Source: Mucilaginibacter rubeus
GTDB taxonomy: Bacteria; Bacteroidota; Bacteroidia; Sphingobacteriales; Sphingobacteriaceae
Assembly: GCF_003286415.2 (NCBI RefSeq)
Contig: NZ_CP043450.1
Coordinates: 5,084,001-5,148,000 of the forward strand
DNA length: 64,000 bases
Direction: 5' to 3'
The translations under genes were made by a program, and so were the position numbers. Each line of letters starts with the position of its first letter. The stretch's first letter is position 1. The notes beneath the pieces were generated by a model. That model was not told the origin of the DNA and did not search any database. It saw only the letters and a list, made by a program, of their open reading frames with translations. Positions 37,901 to 45,938 of the stretch are shown in pieces.

Positions 37901-38926
37901 TGTCCAAACCTCAATTTTAGTAATGTTGATATTGGAGCTAATGATCGGGATGTTGGCTAAGGCCCGGTTGTAATTGTTCCTGAAATATTGTGATAGGAAG
38001 AAGTGTTTGTTAGCCTCGTAATCCGCAGGTGTTAACCTAAACTCGCCCTGCTGAGAGCCATTGGTAATCGTGATAGTTTTTGATTGCGACCGCTGTTGCG
38101 AAAAGATACTGGTAACATCTAACCGGCCAAATTTCAGTTTGGTTTTAACGCCAAAAAGCGCCTGGCTACCGGTAATCAATGTTGTATTAAGCGGCATGCT
38201 AACCGTACCAGCCTCAATTTTTTGAATGATCTCATCGGGCGAACCTGTATAGTCAAGCTTGATCTGGTTTTCAAACTGGAACTGCGCATCGGTGTTGTAA
38301 TTGGTCGTAATTTTTAATTTATCGCCTATGTTACCTGTTACATTAAGCTGGATACGCTGATCGAAATTAAAATTAAACTGGCTCCGTTGACGGGTATTAA
38401 AAAGCGGGTTCTGATTTTTATTTACCTGCCCGGCCAATATCATTTCCGCCGAACCCTGCGGCCGGATATCAATCACCGAACTGCCAAAGATCTGTTCAAA
38501 CGTGTGGCTCCTCACTTTTATAGGCGGTATAAAGCCCGGTTGCTGAGAGTCGTAAGCATAATTATCGGCCAGTTGCTGAAAATACCCGCGCTGCGTTGAC
38601 CGTTCCTTAAGTCTTAAATATTGTTCAAACGTAAGGTATTGCGGTGGGCGATAGAGCAGGTTCCCTACTCTTTCATATAAAATATAACGGTTTGTGGCCG
38701 GATCATATTCAATGGTACGCACCAGGTTGGCCGGGTCAGCATTGAAAATACCTTCCCTCATCCGCTGGCTTCGTGGCGCGGTTAGGTTTATTGGTACATT
38801 TGATTTGGTTGTATCATTTTTGGCCGCAGGAGTAGGCTTTTGTTGTGCATACACATTACCCAGCCCCCCGAACACCACAATGAACAACACACTTATAAGT
38901 GTCTTATAAGTAAATACTTTGGTCAA
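31916..38926 (-). CDS. sprA: Type IX secretion outer membrane translocon Sov/SprA
   Basis: A 2336-residue protein with a signal peptide (about 1-27, ending VYAQQ). It has the very long beta-rich architecture of SprA/Sov, the giant single-chain barrel through which type IX cargo crosses the outer membrane. Early segments (TVSMPLNTTLITGSQALFGV, KTKLKFGRLDVTSIFSQQRS) are typical of the family, and size and order are normal (around 2400 residues). It begins 24 bp after ruvA, a link I recall as common in Bacteroidota. No other porK-N or sprT type IX genes are in the window. Its presence predicts secretion of proteins with type IX C-terminal sorting domains from elsewhere in the genome. Confidence 0.95.
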   Translation of the reverse strand: MTKVFTYKTLISVLFIVVFGGLGNVYAQQKPTPAAKNDTTKSNVPINLTAPRSQRMREGIFNADPANLVRTIEYDPATNRYILYERVGNLLYRPPQYLTFEQYLRLKERSTQRGYFQQLADNYAYDSQQPGFIPPIKVRSHTFEQIFGSSVIDIRPQGSAEMILAGQVNKNQNPLFNTRQRSQFNFNFDQRIQLNVTGNIGDKLKITTNYNTDAQFQFENQIKLDYTGSPDEIIQKIEAGTVSMPLNTTLITGSQALFGVKTKLKFGRLDVTSIFSQQRSQSKTITITNGSQQGEFRLTPADYEANKHFFLSQYFRNNYNRALANIPIISSNINITKIEVWTTNRTNVTTDSRDILGFIDLGENNPYNKTRIVGGGSALPAGFKGPGFAQQSNNLLSVLPQNARLTNSNDVANFFQGSGSTDNYSKLTYARKLTDKEYTLHPQLGYISLNYPLNNDEVLAVAYQYTVNGVQYQVGEFSSDVAVNPNTPNVLFVKLLKGELLKTNLPTWDLMMKNIYSLGAFQIAPTNFKLTVTRLDDKSGIEKTVMEEGQNTKGKLWLQIAGLDNLNQQSDKKPDGYFDFLEGITIDSQNGRISFPVVEPFGSDLAAQFTPGETDLTKRYVYQALYDSTKTIAQQYFPALNRYVIKGTYTSTGGSEYQLNAVNIPQGSVNVTAGTVKLQEGNDYTVDYNAGRIRILNQALLSSGQPITVKLENNELFGVQQKSLYGTRLDYHASDKLQLGATLMHLTEQPLTQNEVAGEESISNTIWGFDANYSSNSRFLTRLVDKIPGIHTKVPSSINFYGEFAKLMPGSPGALNFAGSKNGTSYLDDFENSQSVIDVKAANAWQISGTPQLFTESTLFDNLSYGYNRARLAFYNIDPIFYTNTGSIPVSRSELSNHYVRQVIEQEVFPYKQSATGQPLSLATLNMAFYPTIRGPYNYTTTGINPDGTLQNPKTRWGGMFRKLETNDFESLNVSYIEFWVLDPFIYKPNSAGGDLYFNLGSISEDILKDGRKSLENSLPVDGDMTKVDETNWGRVSKLQPVVNAFDNNPDARKLQDVGLDGMNDQDEQTKFAPVVQQIKGQLNAQAANTYAADPSSDDYQYYQGPALDQARAGILDRYSKYNGTDGNSKTAQQSQAELGLQNSASTSLPDGEDINRDNNMSQEDSYFQYKVSMRPADMVVGQNYISDKVTAQVKLPNGTTQAVNWYQFRIPITDYQSRVGNIQDFKAIRFMRMFMTNFADTAVLRFATLELVRGEWRAFNTEKNPLNVIADPAIQNPPIDNSTIDVQAVNIEENGNRTPIPYVVPPGINRQRNYNNLQTNTKLNEQSLSINVKSLRDGYSRAAFRTFYNDLRKYKRLQMFIHAEGDYVKDNDLNAFIRLGVDYQDNYYEYELPLKITQPGTSDPGAIWPDVNEMDLELDLLVRAKLARNHSNVAYNQLFKYTEGDKVVYIKGQPDLSKLRTIMLGVRNPYKGTNAIPDDGLDKSGTVWFDELRLTDFDQRGGWAATARIDAKLADFADITVSGSKTTIGFGTLDSRLNDRSQSDDQTYDVSANVELGKFFPDKSGIHIPAYINLSSQRSMPQYDPGAPDVELKASLAAATSTKERDSIRNAAIDITTRKSINFTNVHKARTNQNAINHIWDIENFNATYAYTEYNHHDFVTQNDVEKTYNLTLAYNYTNQPKYYSPFAKIIKSNMLALFRDLNFSLLPSRLNFSINFDRFYSENTLRDNDPNNYIPIPTTTFNKYFNITRVYGIGWNLSKSLQMDIDATNLSVVDEPAGRINGLKRDTLWDNLKKLGRTTNYNHTINFNYTVPINKIPGLDWVSAVARYSTHFNWQTQPLFAINSTNYDVGNSIQNSRAIQLNPTLNMVSLYNKFPFIRKANNPNKKNNILIGLLTSVKNLSATYTRTQGTFLPGYLPQSGFFGADGSAPGLGFLLGSQTDIRTKAVANGWITKDTLQNQLYTTSLNEDMHFRGIIEPFKDLRIELTAFKTQDHNYQANFKYLASSNSIETLSPVTSGNYSVSFLTIGTAFESAKGINNVSSTFQKFLDARTVISQRLGRTNPNSSGVTDGYADGYGPNSQNVLVPAFLAAYAGKNASGSNLSQFPKIPIPNWQVTYNGLSKISWFQDIFDSFDLSHGYRSSYNVSGFTSLLQYQQANGASSARDLNNDFLPLYQFSQVTIFEQFVPLLGASMRFKNSMTANAEYRQSRSLSLSMLNSQLAQQNEKIIVLGFGYHTKDFHFPFGWFEGIQHKDVNFKLDFSLRDNKTLIYRADVESAEISSGAQNITVRPSIDYVINQRFNLNLFYDSNLTKPYTSQTFNTSFTNFGINLKLLLQ

Positions 38927-38950
38927 AAGTTAGTAGATATATATCCGTAA

Positions 38951-39535
38951 TTATAGAGTTTTTAAAGCGAACTTAATAAGCTCTTCAACCGTTAATTCGC
39001 CATTATTTTTCTTAATCTCCTGATCCAATACTTTTTCGGCCGTGTTGCGCGCAAAACCCAGCATCACCAATGCCGACAAGGCTTCATCCTTAACGGTCTG
39101 GCTTACCGGTACAACGGTTAATGTATCTGGTCCTTCCTTGCGCAGCTTATCCTGAAGCTCCAGGATAATACGCTGGGCCGACTTAGGGCCAATGCCTTTT
39201 ATCCGCTGGATCAACGAAACATTACCGTTTACAATAGCCGCCTGGATTTCGGCCGGGGTTATGGATGATAACATCATCCTTGCCGTATTTGGCCCTATGC
39301 CCGAAATGGAGATCAAATGTAAGAACAACCTGCGCTCACCTTCGGTAGCAAAACCGTAAAGGGTGTGCGCGTCCTCTTTTACGTGTAACCACGCAAAGAG
39401 TTTGCATTTTTCGTCTTCGCCTATACCCGAATAGGTATTTACAGAAATATTGATATGATACCCTACCCCTCCTGCATCTATAACCACATACGACGGGCTT
39501 TTAAACATTAGTTTCCCACTAATATAATCATACAT
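38951..39535 (-). CDS. ruvA: Holliday junction branch migration protein RuvA
   Basis: A 194-residue protein with an N-terminal OB-fold (MYDYISGKLMFKSPSYVVID), paired helix-hairpin-helix motifs (LISISGIGPNTARMMLSSI and RIKGIGPKSAQRIILELQDK) and a C-terminal RuvB-interacting domain (about 150-194). RuvA tetramers bind four-way junctions and load the RuvB motor. Length is standard. It forms an operon with sov/sprA; ruvB and ruvC are not in the window. Confidence 0.97.
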   Translation of the reverse strand: MYDYISGKLMFKSPSYVVIDAGGVGYHINISVNTYSGIGEDEKCKLFAWLHVKEDAHTLYGFATEGERRLFLHLISISGIGPNTARMMLSSITPAEIQAAIVNGNVSLIQRIKGIGPKSAQRIILELQDKLRKEGPDTLTVVPVSQTVKDEALSALVMLGFARNTAEKVLDQEIKKNNGELTVEELIKFALKTL

Positions 39536-39675
39536 ATATTATTACTTTATTAAGTTTATTAAAACAAAGATTTTGCAGGCTAAACTGCCTCTACAGTGAT
39601 TATCCAAAGATAAAATTCCGGCGTCATTATATTAATATAAAGACAAACAAAAAGCTGCGGTATCATCAGTTAAAA

Positions 39676-39714
39676 AAATAAAGACGCTAAGCGTTTCAAT
39701 GCCAGCGTCTTTAT
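39676..39714 (-). terminator. Terminator after malic enzyme
   Basis: On the minus strand AAAGACGCT (from 39714 down) pairs with AGCGTCTTT (39681-39689) and is followed by ATTTTTTT. It separates malic enzyme from ruvA-sov. Confidence 0.8.
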
Positions 39715-39745
39715 CAAAAGATATACTTATTTATTAAGTTAAATA

Positions 39746-42025
39746 TTAACTGTTAGCAGCGGCTTTTGCCTGTGCATCAACCACAGCAATGGTAACCATG
39801 TTTACAATTTCGCGCACCGAACTGCCTAATTGCAATACGTGTACCGGCTTCTTCAAGCCAACTAATATCGGCCCTACCGCTTCGGCGCCACCTATCTCCT
39901 GCAAAAGTTTGTAAGCTATATTGCCCGATTCCAGGTTAGGGAAAATCAGCGTATTTGCCGGTTTTCCATTAAGCGTTGAGAACGGAAAGTTATCTGCAAG
40001 CAAATCTGCATTGAGCGCAAAGTTGGCCTGCATATCACCATCAACTACCATATCCGGATACTTTTCATGCAGGATAGCTACCGTCTCCCGCGTTTTTTCA
40101 GGAACCTCACCCTCATTTGAACCAAAGTTTGAGTAAGATAACACCGCGATTCTTGGGCTGATATTAAATTGCTTTACCGAGCGTTCTATGAGTACTGTAA
40201 TATCTACCAGGTCGTTAACACAAGGGTTTACGTTCACCGTGGTATCGCCAAAAAACACCGGCCCCTTAGCTGTAATCATCATATACATACCTGCAACACG
40301 GTTCACCCCTTCCTCTGTACCAATAATCTGCAATGCAGGTTTCACTGTAGTTACATAGTTTTTGGTTAAGCCGGAGATTAAAGCATCGGCACGGCCAAAC
40401 TGCACCATACATGCGCCGTAGTAGTTACGGTCTACCAATTGCTTTTTAGCCTCGTACAGGGTTATCCCTCTGCGCTGGCGTTTATTGTATAAAAACTCAG
40501 CGTACTCGTCCATATGTTCACAACCCTCGCGCGGGTCGATGATGTGAACATCTCCTAAATCAAGGTCGTTATCCTGGATAATCTTTTTGATCCTTGCTTC
40601 ATTACCCAATAAAATAGGAGTAGCAATACCTTCTTCTTTTACAATCTGAGCAGATCTCAGGATTTTATAATTATCTGCCTCGGCAAATACAACACGCTTA
40701 GGGTCCTGTTTCGCTTTAGCGGTAAGGTTACGTAGTAATTTATCATTTGTACCCAAACGTGACCTTAATTCTTCCTGATAAGCATCCCAATCAGTGATCA
40801 CCTTACGGGCTACTCCAGATGCTATAGCTGCTTTTGCTACCGCCATAGATACCTCGGTGATCAGCCTTTGATCCATCGGTTTCGGGATAATATAATCCTT
40901 GCCAAATTTAAGGTTGGTAAGGTTATACGCCAGGTTAACAGCTTCCGGAACCGGCTTTTTAGCCATCTCGGCGATAGCGTGCGTGGCCGCTATTTTCATT
41001 TCTTCGTTAATAGCAGTTGCCCTAACGTCAAGTGCTCCGCGGAAAATATAAGGGAAACCAAGTACATTATTTACCTGGTTAGGAAAATCTGAACGACCAG
41101 TTGCCATAATGATATCGTTGCGGGTGCCGGCTGCAAGGTCATAATCAATTTCGGGCACCGGGTTGGCCATTGCAAAAACAATAGGTTTTTTAGCCATCGC
41201 CTTTAACATATCCGGCGTTACCACATTACCAGCCGAAAGACCAACAAACACATCGGCATCCTTCATAGCATCGGCCAGTGTTTTAACATCGGTGCGGGTG
41301 GTAGCAAATTCCATCCTGATATCATCAAGATCGGTACGGTCATGGTTTAAAACGCCATTGATGTCAAACATCACCAGGTTCTCTTTTTTAACTCCTAATG
41401 ACAAATACATTTTTGAGCATGATACCGCGGCGGCACCCGCGCCGTTAACTACCATTTTTATCTTATCCAGCTTTTTACCCTGTATTTCGCAGGCATTCAT
41501 CAAAGCTGCGCCCGATATAATGGCGGTACCATGCTGATCGTCATGCATTACCGGGATATTCATTTCCGCTTTCAACCTGCGTTCGATTTCAAAGCAGGTT
41601 GGGGCCGAGATATCTTCAAGGTTTACACCACCAAAAGTGGGTTCAAGCGCCTTAACTATATTTACAAAATCATCAACACTTTTGGCGTTAAGCTCAAGGT
41701 CAAAAACGTCGATATCCGCATAGATCTTAAAAAGCAGCCCCTTACCTTCCATTACAGGCTTGCTGGCCTCAGGACCGATATTGCCTAAACCAAGCACGGC
41801 GGTACCATTGCTGATCACAGCAACCAGATTGCCTTTGGCGGTATATTTATAAACATCTTCGGTATTATCGGCAATCTTTAAACATGGTTCAGCTACCCCC
41901 GGGGAGTAGGCCATAGTTAAGTCGCGCTGCGAATTTGTTGGTTTGGTAGGTACAACTTGTATCTTCCCGGGACGGCCTTGAGAGTGGTAATTCAGCGCGT
42001 CCTGTTTTCGGTTAGTTTTATTCAT
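39746..42025 (-). CDS. maeB: NADP-dependent malic enzyme with C-terminal phosphotransacetylase-like domain
   Basis: The product is 759 residues from the ATG at 42025 (MNKTNRKQDALNYH). An upstream TTG at 42073 would add 16 non-conserved residues and overlap the promoter box. The malic enzyme part (about 1-425) has the catalytic Tyr in AYSPGVAEPC, a Lys in GKGLLFKIYADIDVF, and the NAD(P) motif VVNGAGAAAVSC. Residues about 430-759 are the phosphate-acetyl/butyryltransferase domain found in MaeB, usually regulatory. It converts malate to pyruvate and CO2 with NADPH formation. It is transcribed alone, upstream of ruvA-sov. Confidence 0.95.
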   Translation of the reverse strand: MNKTNRKQDALNYHSQGRPGKIQVVPTKPTNSQRDLTMAYSPGVAEPCLKIADNTEDVYKYTAKGNLVAVISNGTAVLGLGNIGPEASKPVMEGKGLLFKIYADIDVFDLELNAKSVDDFVNIVKALEPTFGGVNLEDISAPTCFEIERRLKAEMNIPVMHDDQHGTAIISGAALMNACEIQGKKLDKIKMVVNGAGAAAVSCSKMYLSLGVKKENLVMFDINGVLNHDRTDLDDIRMEFATTRTDVKTLADAMKDADVFVGLSAGNVVTPDMLKAMAKKPIVFAMANPVPEIDYDLAAGTRNDIIMATGRSDFPNQVNNVLGFPYIFRGALDVRATAINEEMKIAATHAIAEMAKKPVPEAVNLAYNLTNLKFGKDYIIPKPMDQRLITEVSMAVAKAAIASGVARKVITDWDAYQEELRSRLGTNDKLLRNLTAKAKQDPKRVVFAEADNYKILRSAQIVKEEGIATPILLGNEARIKKIIQDNDLDLGDVHIIDPREGCEHMDEYAEFLYNKRQRRGITLYEAKKQLVDRNYYGACMVQFGRADALISGLTKNYVTTVKPALQIIGTEEGVNRVAGMYMMITAKGPVFFGDTTVNVNPCVNDLVDITVLIERSVKQFNISPRIAVLSYSNFGSNEGEVPEKTRETVAILHEKYPDMVVDGDMQANFALNADLLADNFPFSTLNGKPANTLIFPNLESGNIAYKLLQEIGGAEAVGPILVGLKKPVHVLQLGSSVREIVNMVTIAVVDAQAKAAANS

Positions 42026-42045
42026 TTTTTTCAAATTGAAGCGCC

Positions 42046-42053
42046 CAAAATTA
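42046..42053 (-). promoter_or_regulatory. -7 promoter box for malic enzyme
   Basis: On the minus strand TAATTTTG (TAnnTTTG), 20 bp upstream of the ATG at 42025. A CTTG at 42071-42074 is a possible imperfect -33 element 17 bp away. Confidence 0.45.
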
Positions 42054-42172
42054 CAATTCTTTTTACGGAACAAGCATAAAAAAGCCCCTTTTTACGATTA
42101 TGTTAAAAAGAGGATAAAATACGGTTAATGTTTTGATAAGATGCGTTTAAAAGATTGTATTTAGCAAAATAT

Positions 42173-42541
42173 CTACTTTTTCTTTTTTGCTTTCTCCATG
42201 TTCTTTTGTACCCTGAACTTTACAATTTTGGTGATCAGTTCCAATGGCATCGGCTCATCTAACGGAAACTGAACCGAGCCTTTGGCCCCTTTGTAGCCCG
42301 AAAGTTCTTCTTTAAATTCTTCCAGGCCTTGCGGGGCCGGGTAAAAACCAATGTGATTTTTAAAGCCGCCGAAATGTACCAGGTTGCCGTCAAGGATAAA
42401 CGTGGGAATAGCGTATTTGATAGCCTCTTCGGCTTCCGGAGCAGCTGCCTTTATCGTGGCCCGTACCAATTGTAGTTTTTGTTGAACATCCTCCGGGAAA
42501 CCGGCAATATATTCATCAATATTCTCCTTTGGCTTTTCCAT
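42173..42541 (-). CDS. DUF1801/YdhG-family protein
   Basis: A 122-residue protein with the DUF1801 pattern (IDEYIAGFPEDVQQKLQLVR, EEAIKYAIPTFILDGNLVHF, HIGFYPAPQGLEEF). Bacillus relatives are described as frataxin-like iron chaperones (YdhG/Fra); transfer of that function here is inference. The C-terminus is Lys-rich. It is isolated, with two palindromic elements upstream and the malic enzyme promoter region downstream. Confidence 0.88.
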   Translation of the reverse strand: MEKPKENIDEYIAGFPEDVQQKLQLVRATIKAAAPEAEEAIKYAIPTFILDGNLVHFGGFKNHIGFYPAPQGLEEFKEELSGYKGAKGSVQFPLDEPMPLELITKIVKFRVQKNMEKAKKKK

Positions 42542-42580
42542 GTTGATGGGTGATTGGTTGAAATAAATCTACAAAAAAAA

Positions 42581-42672
42581 CATGTCATTGCGAGGAGGAA
42601 CGACGAAGCAACCGCATGCTATACAGAGCGGCTATGCTTCCGTGCGATTGCCACGCTTCGCTCAATGACATG
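42581..42672. repeat. GTCATTGCGAGG palindromic element, copy 3 (asymmetric type)
   Basis: Begins CATGTCATTGCGAGGAGGAA and ends CTTCGCTCAATGACATG, with the conserved centre GCTATACAGAGCGGC. The arms are only partly complementary. With copy 4 it fills the 316-bp gap at 42542-42857, which has no gene. Confidence 0.85.
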
Positions 42673-42734
42673 GATTTGTTTACATCCCAGATAACAGTTG
42701 CGGAAGGTTCTTATTTTCCAATAAACTTTCTTCA

Positions 42735-42828
42735 AAAAGGCGTCATTGCGAGGAACGAAGCAATCCCAAACTATACAGGGCAGACCTGCTGATCGGGGAT
42801 TGCTTCGTTCCTCGCAATGACGCCTTTT
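42735..42828. repeat. GTCATTGCGAGG palindromic element, copy 4 (symmetric type)
   Basis: Perfect 33-bp inverted arms (42735-42767 and 42796-42828; GGCGTCATTGCGAGGAACGA near the left end) around ACTATACAGGGCAGACC. It ends 29 bp from the transglycosylase stop codon. Confidence 0.9.
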
Positions 42829-42857
42829 ATAACTCTATTATATACTAATATAAAAAC

Positions 42858-44135
42858 TTAATTCTTCGAATATCCTCCGTCATCCTGCACATTGGCGGCA
42901 ACTTCACCAACTGATACTTTCAGCATAGCGCCTACCGGTGCGCGGTTAGTTTTAAGATGATTCCATACTTTCAGGTCTGATACTTCACAGCCAAACTTAT
43001 CAGCTATAGAGGCAAGGGTTTCGCCTTTTCTTACTTTATGATGGGTTGGAATATGGCGCTCAGATTTAGCAGGTGAGTATTGAACAGCAGCATATGTAGC
43101 CGGTTTAGCCGCAACTGTTGATATTGGAGCATCAACGCCGTTTAATACATTGTACAAAGCAGCATAATTACCTTTTGCAGTTTGCGGAATAATAAGCCTG
43201 CGTGGTGTTTTAGGGCTTCCGTTAACTACAGCCATTCGGTACGATGGATTAAGGATAGTGATTTCCCTTAAGCTAACATCAAGTGCCTGGGCAACATTGC
43301 TCAAAGGCACTACCCTTTTTACCATTACCGTATCGGTACGGGTAGAGAAGTTACAGGCCTGCGCCACAATGTTATGCTTATTAAAATAGTTCATTACATA
43401 ATTCATGGCAATGAAAGCCGGTACATAGCCCCGGGTTTCAACTGGCAGGTACTGGCGGATACTCCAGAAATCAGTTACGCCACCTGCTTTTTCAACAGCG
43501 CGCTCTACATTGCTTTTACCGCAATTGTACGATGCGATGGCCAGCAGCCAGTCGCCAAATTCCTGGTAGGCATCTTTTAGGTAGGCCGCAGCCGCATAGC
43601 TCGACTGGATTGGATCACGACGTTCATCAACATAGTTATCCATGTTAAGGCCATAAATTTTTGCCGTAGTACCCATAAATTGCCAAAGACCTGTTGCCCC
43701 AACCCTTGATACGGCGTTAGGATCAAGTTTTGATTCAACAATAGACAGGAACTTTATTTCATCGGGGATACCGGCCTCGCGAAAAGCTTTTTCGTAAATG
43801 GGGAAGTAATATTTGGTTAAGCCGGCAACCTGTCCCATTTCATCGCGGTTGTGCATATACAAGTCGATATACGCCTGTACATATTCGTTGTAATCAAGCT
43901 GGATATCCTTACGGATAGAATCTAACCTGCGTTTATAGATACCACCGTATGAACTTAAGGGCATTGGCTGATTAAGTACCGGTAAAATGGTGGTATCAGC
44001 ATTTATAGCATCTGAGTTAACCCTGGTTACCAGGTTTACTTGCTTAACTGTTTTTGCCGAATTGGTTGTTATCGATTCGGCCTGTAAAATTTGGAGTGAT
44101 AAAAGGCAAATGGTCAGCGTAAATAATCTCTTCAT
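42858..44135 (-). CDS. MltD-like lytic transglycosylase with LysM domain
   Basis: A 425-residue exported protein with a signal peptide (about 1-19) and an SLT goose-lysozyme-type domain (about 105-230). Catalytic Glu134 lies in SIVESKLDPNAVSRVGATGL, and the AIASYNCGKSNVERAV motif follows. A C-terminal LysM lies at about 362-408 (HKVRKGETLASIADKFGCEV), with a possible degenerate LysM before it. It cleaves peptidoglycan with formation of 1,6-anhydromuramic acid. It lies 66 bp downstream of gatA on the same strand. Confidence 0.92.
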   Translation of the reverse strand: MKRLFTLTICLLSLQILQAESITTNSAKTVKQVNLVTRVNSDAINADTTILPVLNQPMPLSSYGGIYKRRLDSIRKDIQLDYNEYVQAYIDLYMHNRDEMGQVAGLTKYYFPIYEKAFREAGIPDEIKFLSIVESKLDPNAVSRVGATGLWQFMGTTAKIYGLNMDNYVDERRDPIQSSYAAAAYLKDAYQEFGDWLLAIASYNCGKSNVERAVEKAGGVTDFWSIRQYLPVETRGYVPAFIAMNYVMNYFNKHNIVAQACNFSTRTDTVMVKRVVPLSNVAQALDVSLREITILNPSYRMAVVNGSPKTPRRLIIPQTAKGNYAALYNVLNGVDAPISTVAAKPATYAAVQYSPAKSERHIPTHHKVRKGETLASIADKFGCEVSDLKVWNHLKTNRAPVGAMLKVSVGEVAANVQDDGGYSKN

Positions 44136-44201
44136 TTATTCAGGGATTTGATTAATTTATAATGCCCAAAGCATCAGCATTTTACTAAAATATCATTTTT
44201 A

Positions 44202-45626
44202 TTACAGTTCAAGAAAATATTTGGCAAAATCTAATAGATGCTGCTCGCCAAAGTGCTTTGTTAATAACTGTAAACCTAACGGCAAACCATTGCTGTTATT
44301 GCCCGTAGGGATTGATATAGCCGGAACACCGGTTAAAGAGGCTTGTACGGTAAATATGTCAGAAAGATACATTACCACCGGATCTTTCTCTTCCTTACCT
44401 ATTTCAAAGGCCGGTTCAGGAGCCGATGGCACCAATATAAAATCGTACTCTTCCAGTATCTGGTTGGTTTTTTCCTGTATCAGTCGGCGTACTTTTTGTG
44501 CCTTGGCATAATAGGCGTCATAATATCCCGCGCTCAGTACAAAGGTGCCCGTCATAATACGGCGCTTCACTTCTTTACCAAAGCCTTCAGAACGCGAACG
44601 TTTATATGTCGATTGCAGATCGGTAGCCAGCGGACTGCGGTAGCCATAATGCACACCATCATACCTTGCCAGGTTTGATGAGGCTTCGGCCATCGCCAGG
44701 ATGTAATAGGTCGGCACAAGGTATTCCAGCAGTTCAAAAGCAATTGGGGTAACCGTGTGGCCATCGGCACGCAGCTTGTCTATATATTGTATGAGGTTTT
44801 CTTTTACTTCGTTATCAACACCAGGGCTTGATATAGCTTCTTGAAGGTAGGCTATTTTCTTTTTGCCCGGCTTTTGAAGATTGGTATATGATGCAGGAGG
44901 TGGCGTTTGCGATAGTGTGCTGTCGAACTCATCAGGCCCGGCAAGTACTTCAAGCAATAAAGCAGCATCTTCAACCGATTTGGTGATTGGGCCAACCTGG
45001 TCAAACGATGATGCATAGGCGATAATGCCATGCCTTGAAATTGTTCCGTAAGTTGGCTTTAAACCAACAACGCCACAAAAAGAGGCAGGTTGCCTTACCG
45101 AGCCACCGGTATCGGTACCCAATGCCGCGTGACACATCCCGGCCTGCACGGCCACAGCCGAACCGCCAGACGAACCGCCGGCAACTTTAGTTTCATCTGC
45201 ATGGTTCTTTACCGGGCCAAAATATGATGACTCATTGGTAGCGCCCATAGCAAATTCATCGCAATTGCAACGACCGATGATCACCGCGTCTTCGGCCAGC
45301 AGGCGTTCAACCACAGTTGATGAAAAAATTGAGGTGAAACCGGTCAGGATTTTTGAGGAGGCATTAACCTCGTGTCCTTTGTAGCAGATATTATCTTTTA
45401 TGCCGATAACCATACCGGCTAACTTACCGGCAGTGCCATTTTTTATTTTATTGTCAACATGTTGTGCGGCAAGTAAAGCCTCATCAGCAAACACTTCATT
45501 AAAAGCATTCAGATGAGCATTTTTTTCAATCTCGATCAAATAGCCTTTTACAAGACTTTCAACAGTAATTTCCGCACGTTGTAACCCACTCTTTATCTCG
45601 GATAAAGTGGAATAAATATTAGCCAT
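44202..45626 (-). CDS. gatA: Asp-tRNA(Asn)/Glu-tRNA(Gln) amidotransferase subunit A
   Basis: A 474-residue amidase-signature enzyme that supplies ammonia from glutamine to mischarged tRNA as part of GatCAB. The Ser-cisSer-Lys triad is visible: Lys77 (GIKDNICY), the cis-Ser at 152/153 (GGSSGGSAVAV) and Ser176 (TDTGGSVRQP). Length is normal. gatB and gatC are not adjacent. It starts a transcript with the transglycosylase gene and is insulated upstream by the tatA terminator. Confidence 0.96.
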   Translation of the reverse strand: MANIYSTLSEIKSGLQRAEITVESLVKGYLIEIEKNAHLNAFNEVFADEALLAAQHVDNKIKNGTAGKLAGMVIGIKDNICYKGHEVNASSKILTGFTSIFSSTVVERLLAEDAVIIGRCNCDEFAMGATNESSYFGPVKNHADETKVAGGSSGGSAVAVQAGMCHAALGTDTGGSVRQPASFCGVVGLKPTYGTISRHGIIAYASSFDQVGPITKSVEDAALLLEVLAGPDEFDSTLSQTPPPASYTNLQKPGKKKIAYLQEAISSPGVDNEVKENLIQYIDKLRADGHTVTPIAFELLEYLVPTYYILAMAEASSNLARYDGVHYGYRSPLATDLQSTYKRSRSEGFGKEVKRRIMTGTFVLSAGYYDAYYAKAQKVRRLIQEKTNQILEEYDFILVPSAPEPAFEIGKEEKDPVVMYLSDIFTVQASLTGVPAISIPTGNNSNGLPLGLQLLTKHFGEQHLLDFAKYFLEL

Positions 45627-45635
45627 GGGGCTAAA

Positions 45636-45682
45636 ATAAAAAACTTATCTGTTGAAATAAGAAATAAATCAACAGATAAGTT
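45636..45682 (-). terminator. Terminator of the acyP-to-tatA operon
   Basis: AACTTATCTGTTGA (45642-45655) pairs perfectly over 14 bp with TCAACAGATAAGTT (45669-45682). On the minus strand it is followed by TTTTATTTT. It separates tatA from gatA. Confidence 0.9.
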
Positions 45683-45729
45683 CATATACTAAGTAAAAGC
45701 GGCATTAAAACCTAATCCCTGTTAGGGAA

Positions 45730-45906
45730 TTAAGCTTTTTTTTCTTCAGATGATGATGAAGATGATCCTTCGCCGTTTTGCGCGTCTTTAAATTCCTTAA
45801 CGCCTTTTCCTAAGCCTCTCATTAGTTCAGGGATTTTTTTACCGCCGAATAATAAAAGTATCGCAATGATGATCAGAATAATTTCTGGTGCGCCTAATCC
45901 ACCCAT
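45730..45906 (-). CDS. tatA: TatA-family twin-arginine translocase component, 58 residues
   Basis: A short frame from ATG at 45906 to TAA at 45730, start MGGLGAPEIILIIIAILLLF. It has one N-terminal membrane helix, the FGGKKIPELMRGLGKGVKEF amphipathic helix of TatA/E proteins, and a Ser/Glu/Lys tail ending SSEEKKA. TatA oligomerises to form the pore for folded proteins with twin-arginine signals. It lies 32 bp downstream of a longer TatA/B-like gene and is the last gene before a strong terminator. Confidence 0.93.
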   Translation of the reverse strand: MGGLGAPEIILIIIAILLLFGGKKIPELMRGLGKGVKEFKDAQNGEGSSSSSSEEKKA

Positions 45907-45938
45907 GATTTTAAGTTTTTATGTATGATTAAATTATA

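Noticed and set aside
39536..39680. GGCGTCATTATATTAATATA as a seventh repeat copy
   Set aside because: Only seven bases match the repeat end; no inverted partner or conserved centre.
42026..42073. 16-residue N-terminal extension of malic enzyme from a TTG
   Set aside because: Overlaps the -7 box and is not part of the conserved enzyme; the ATG at 42025 is preferred.
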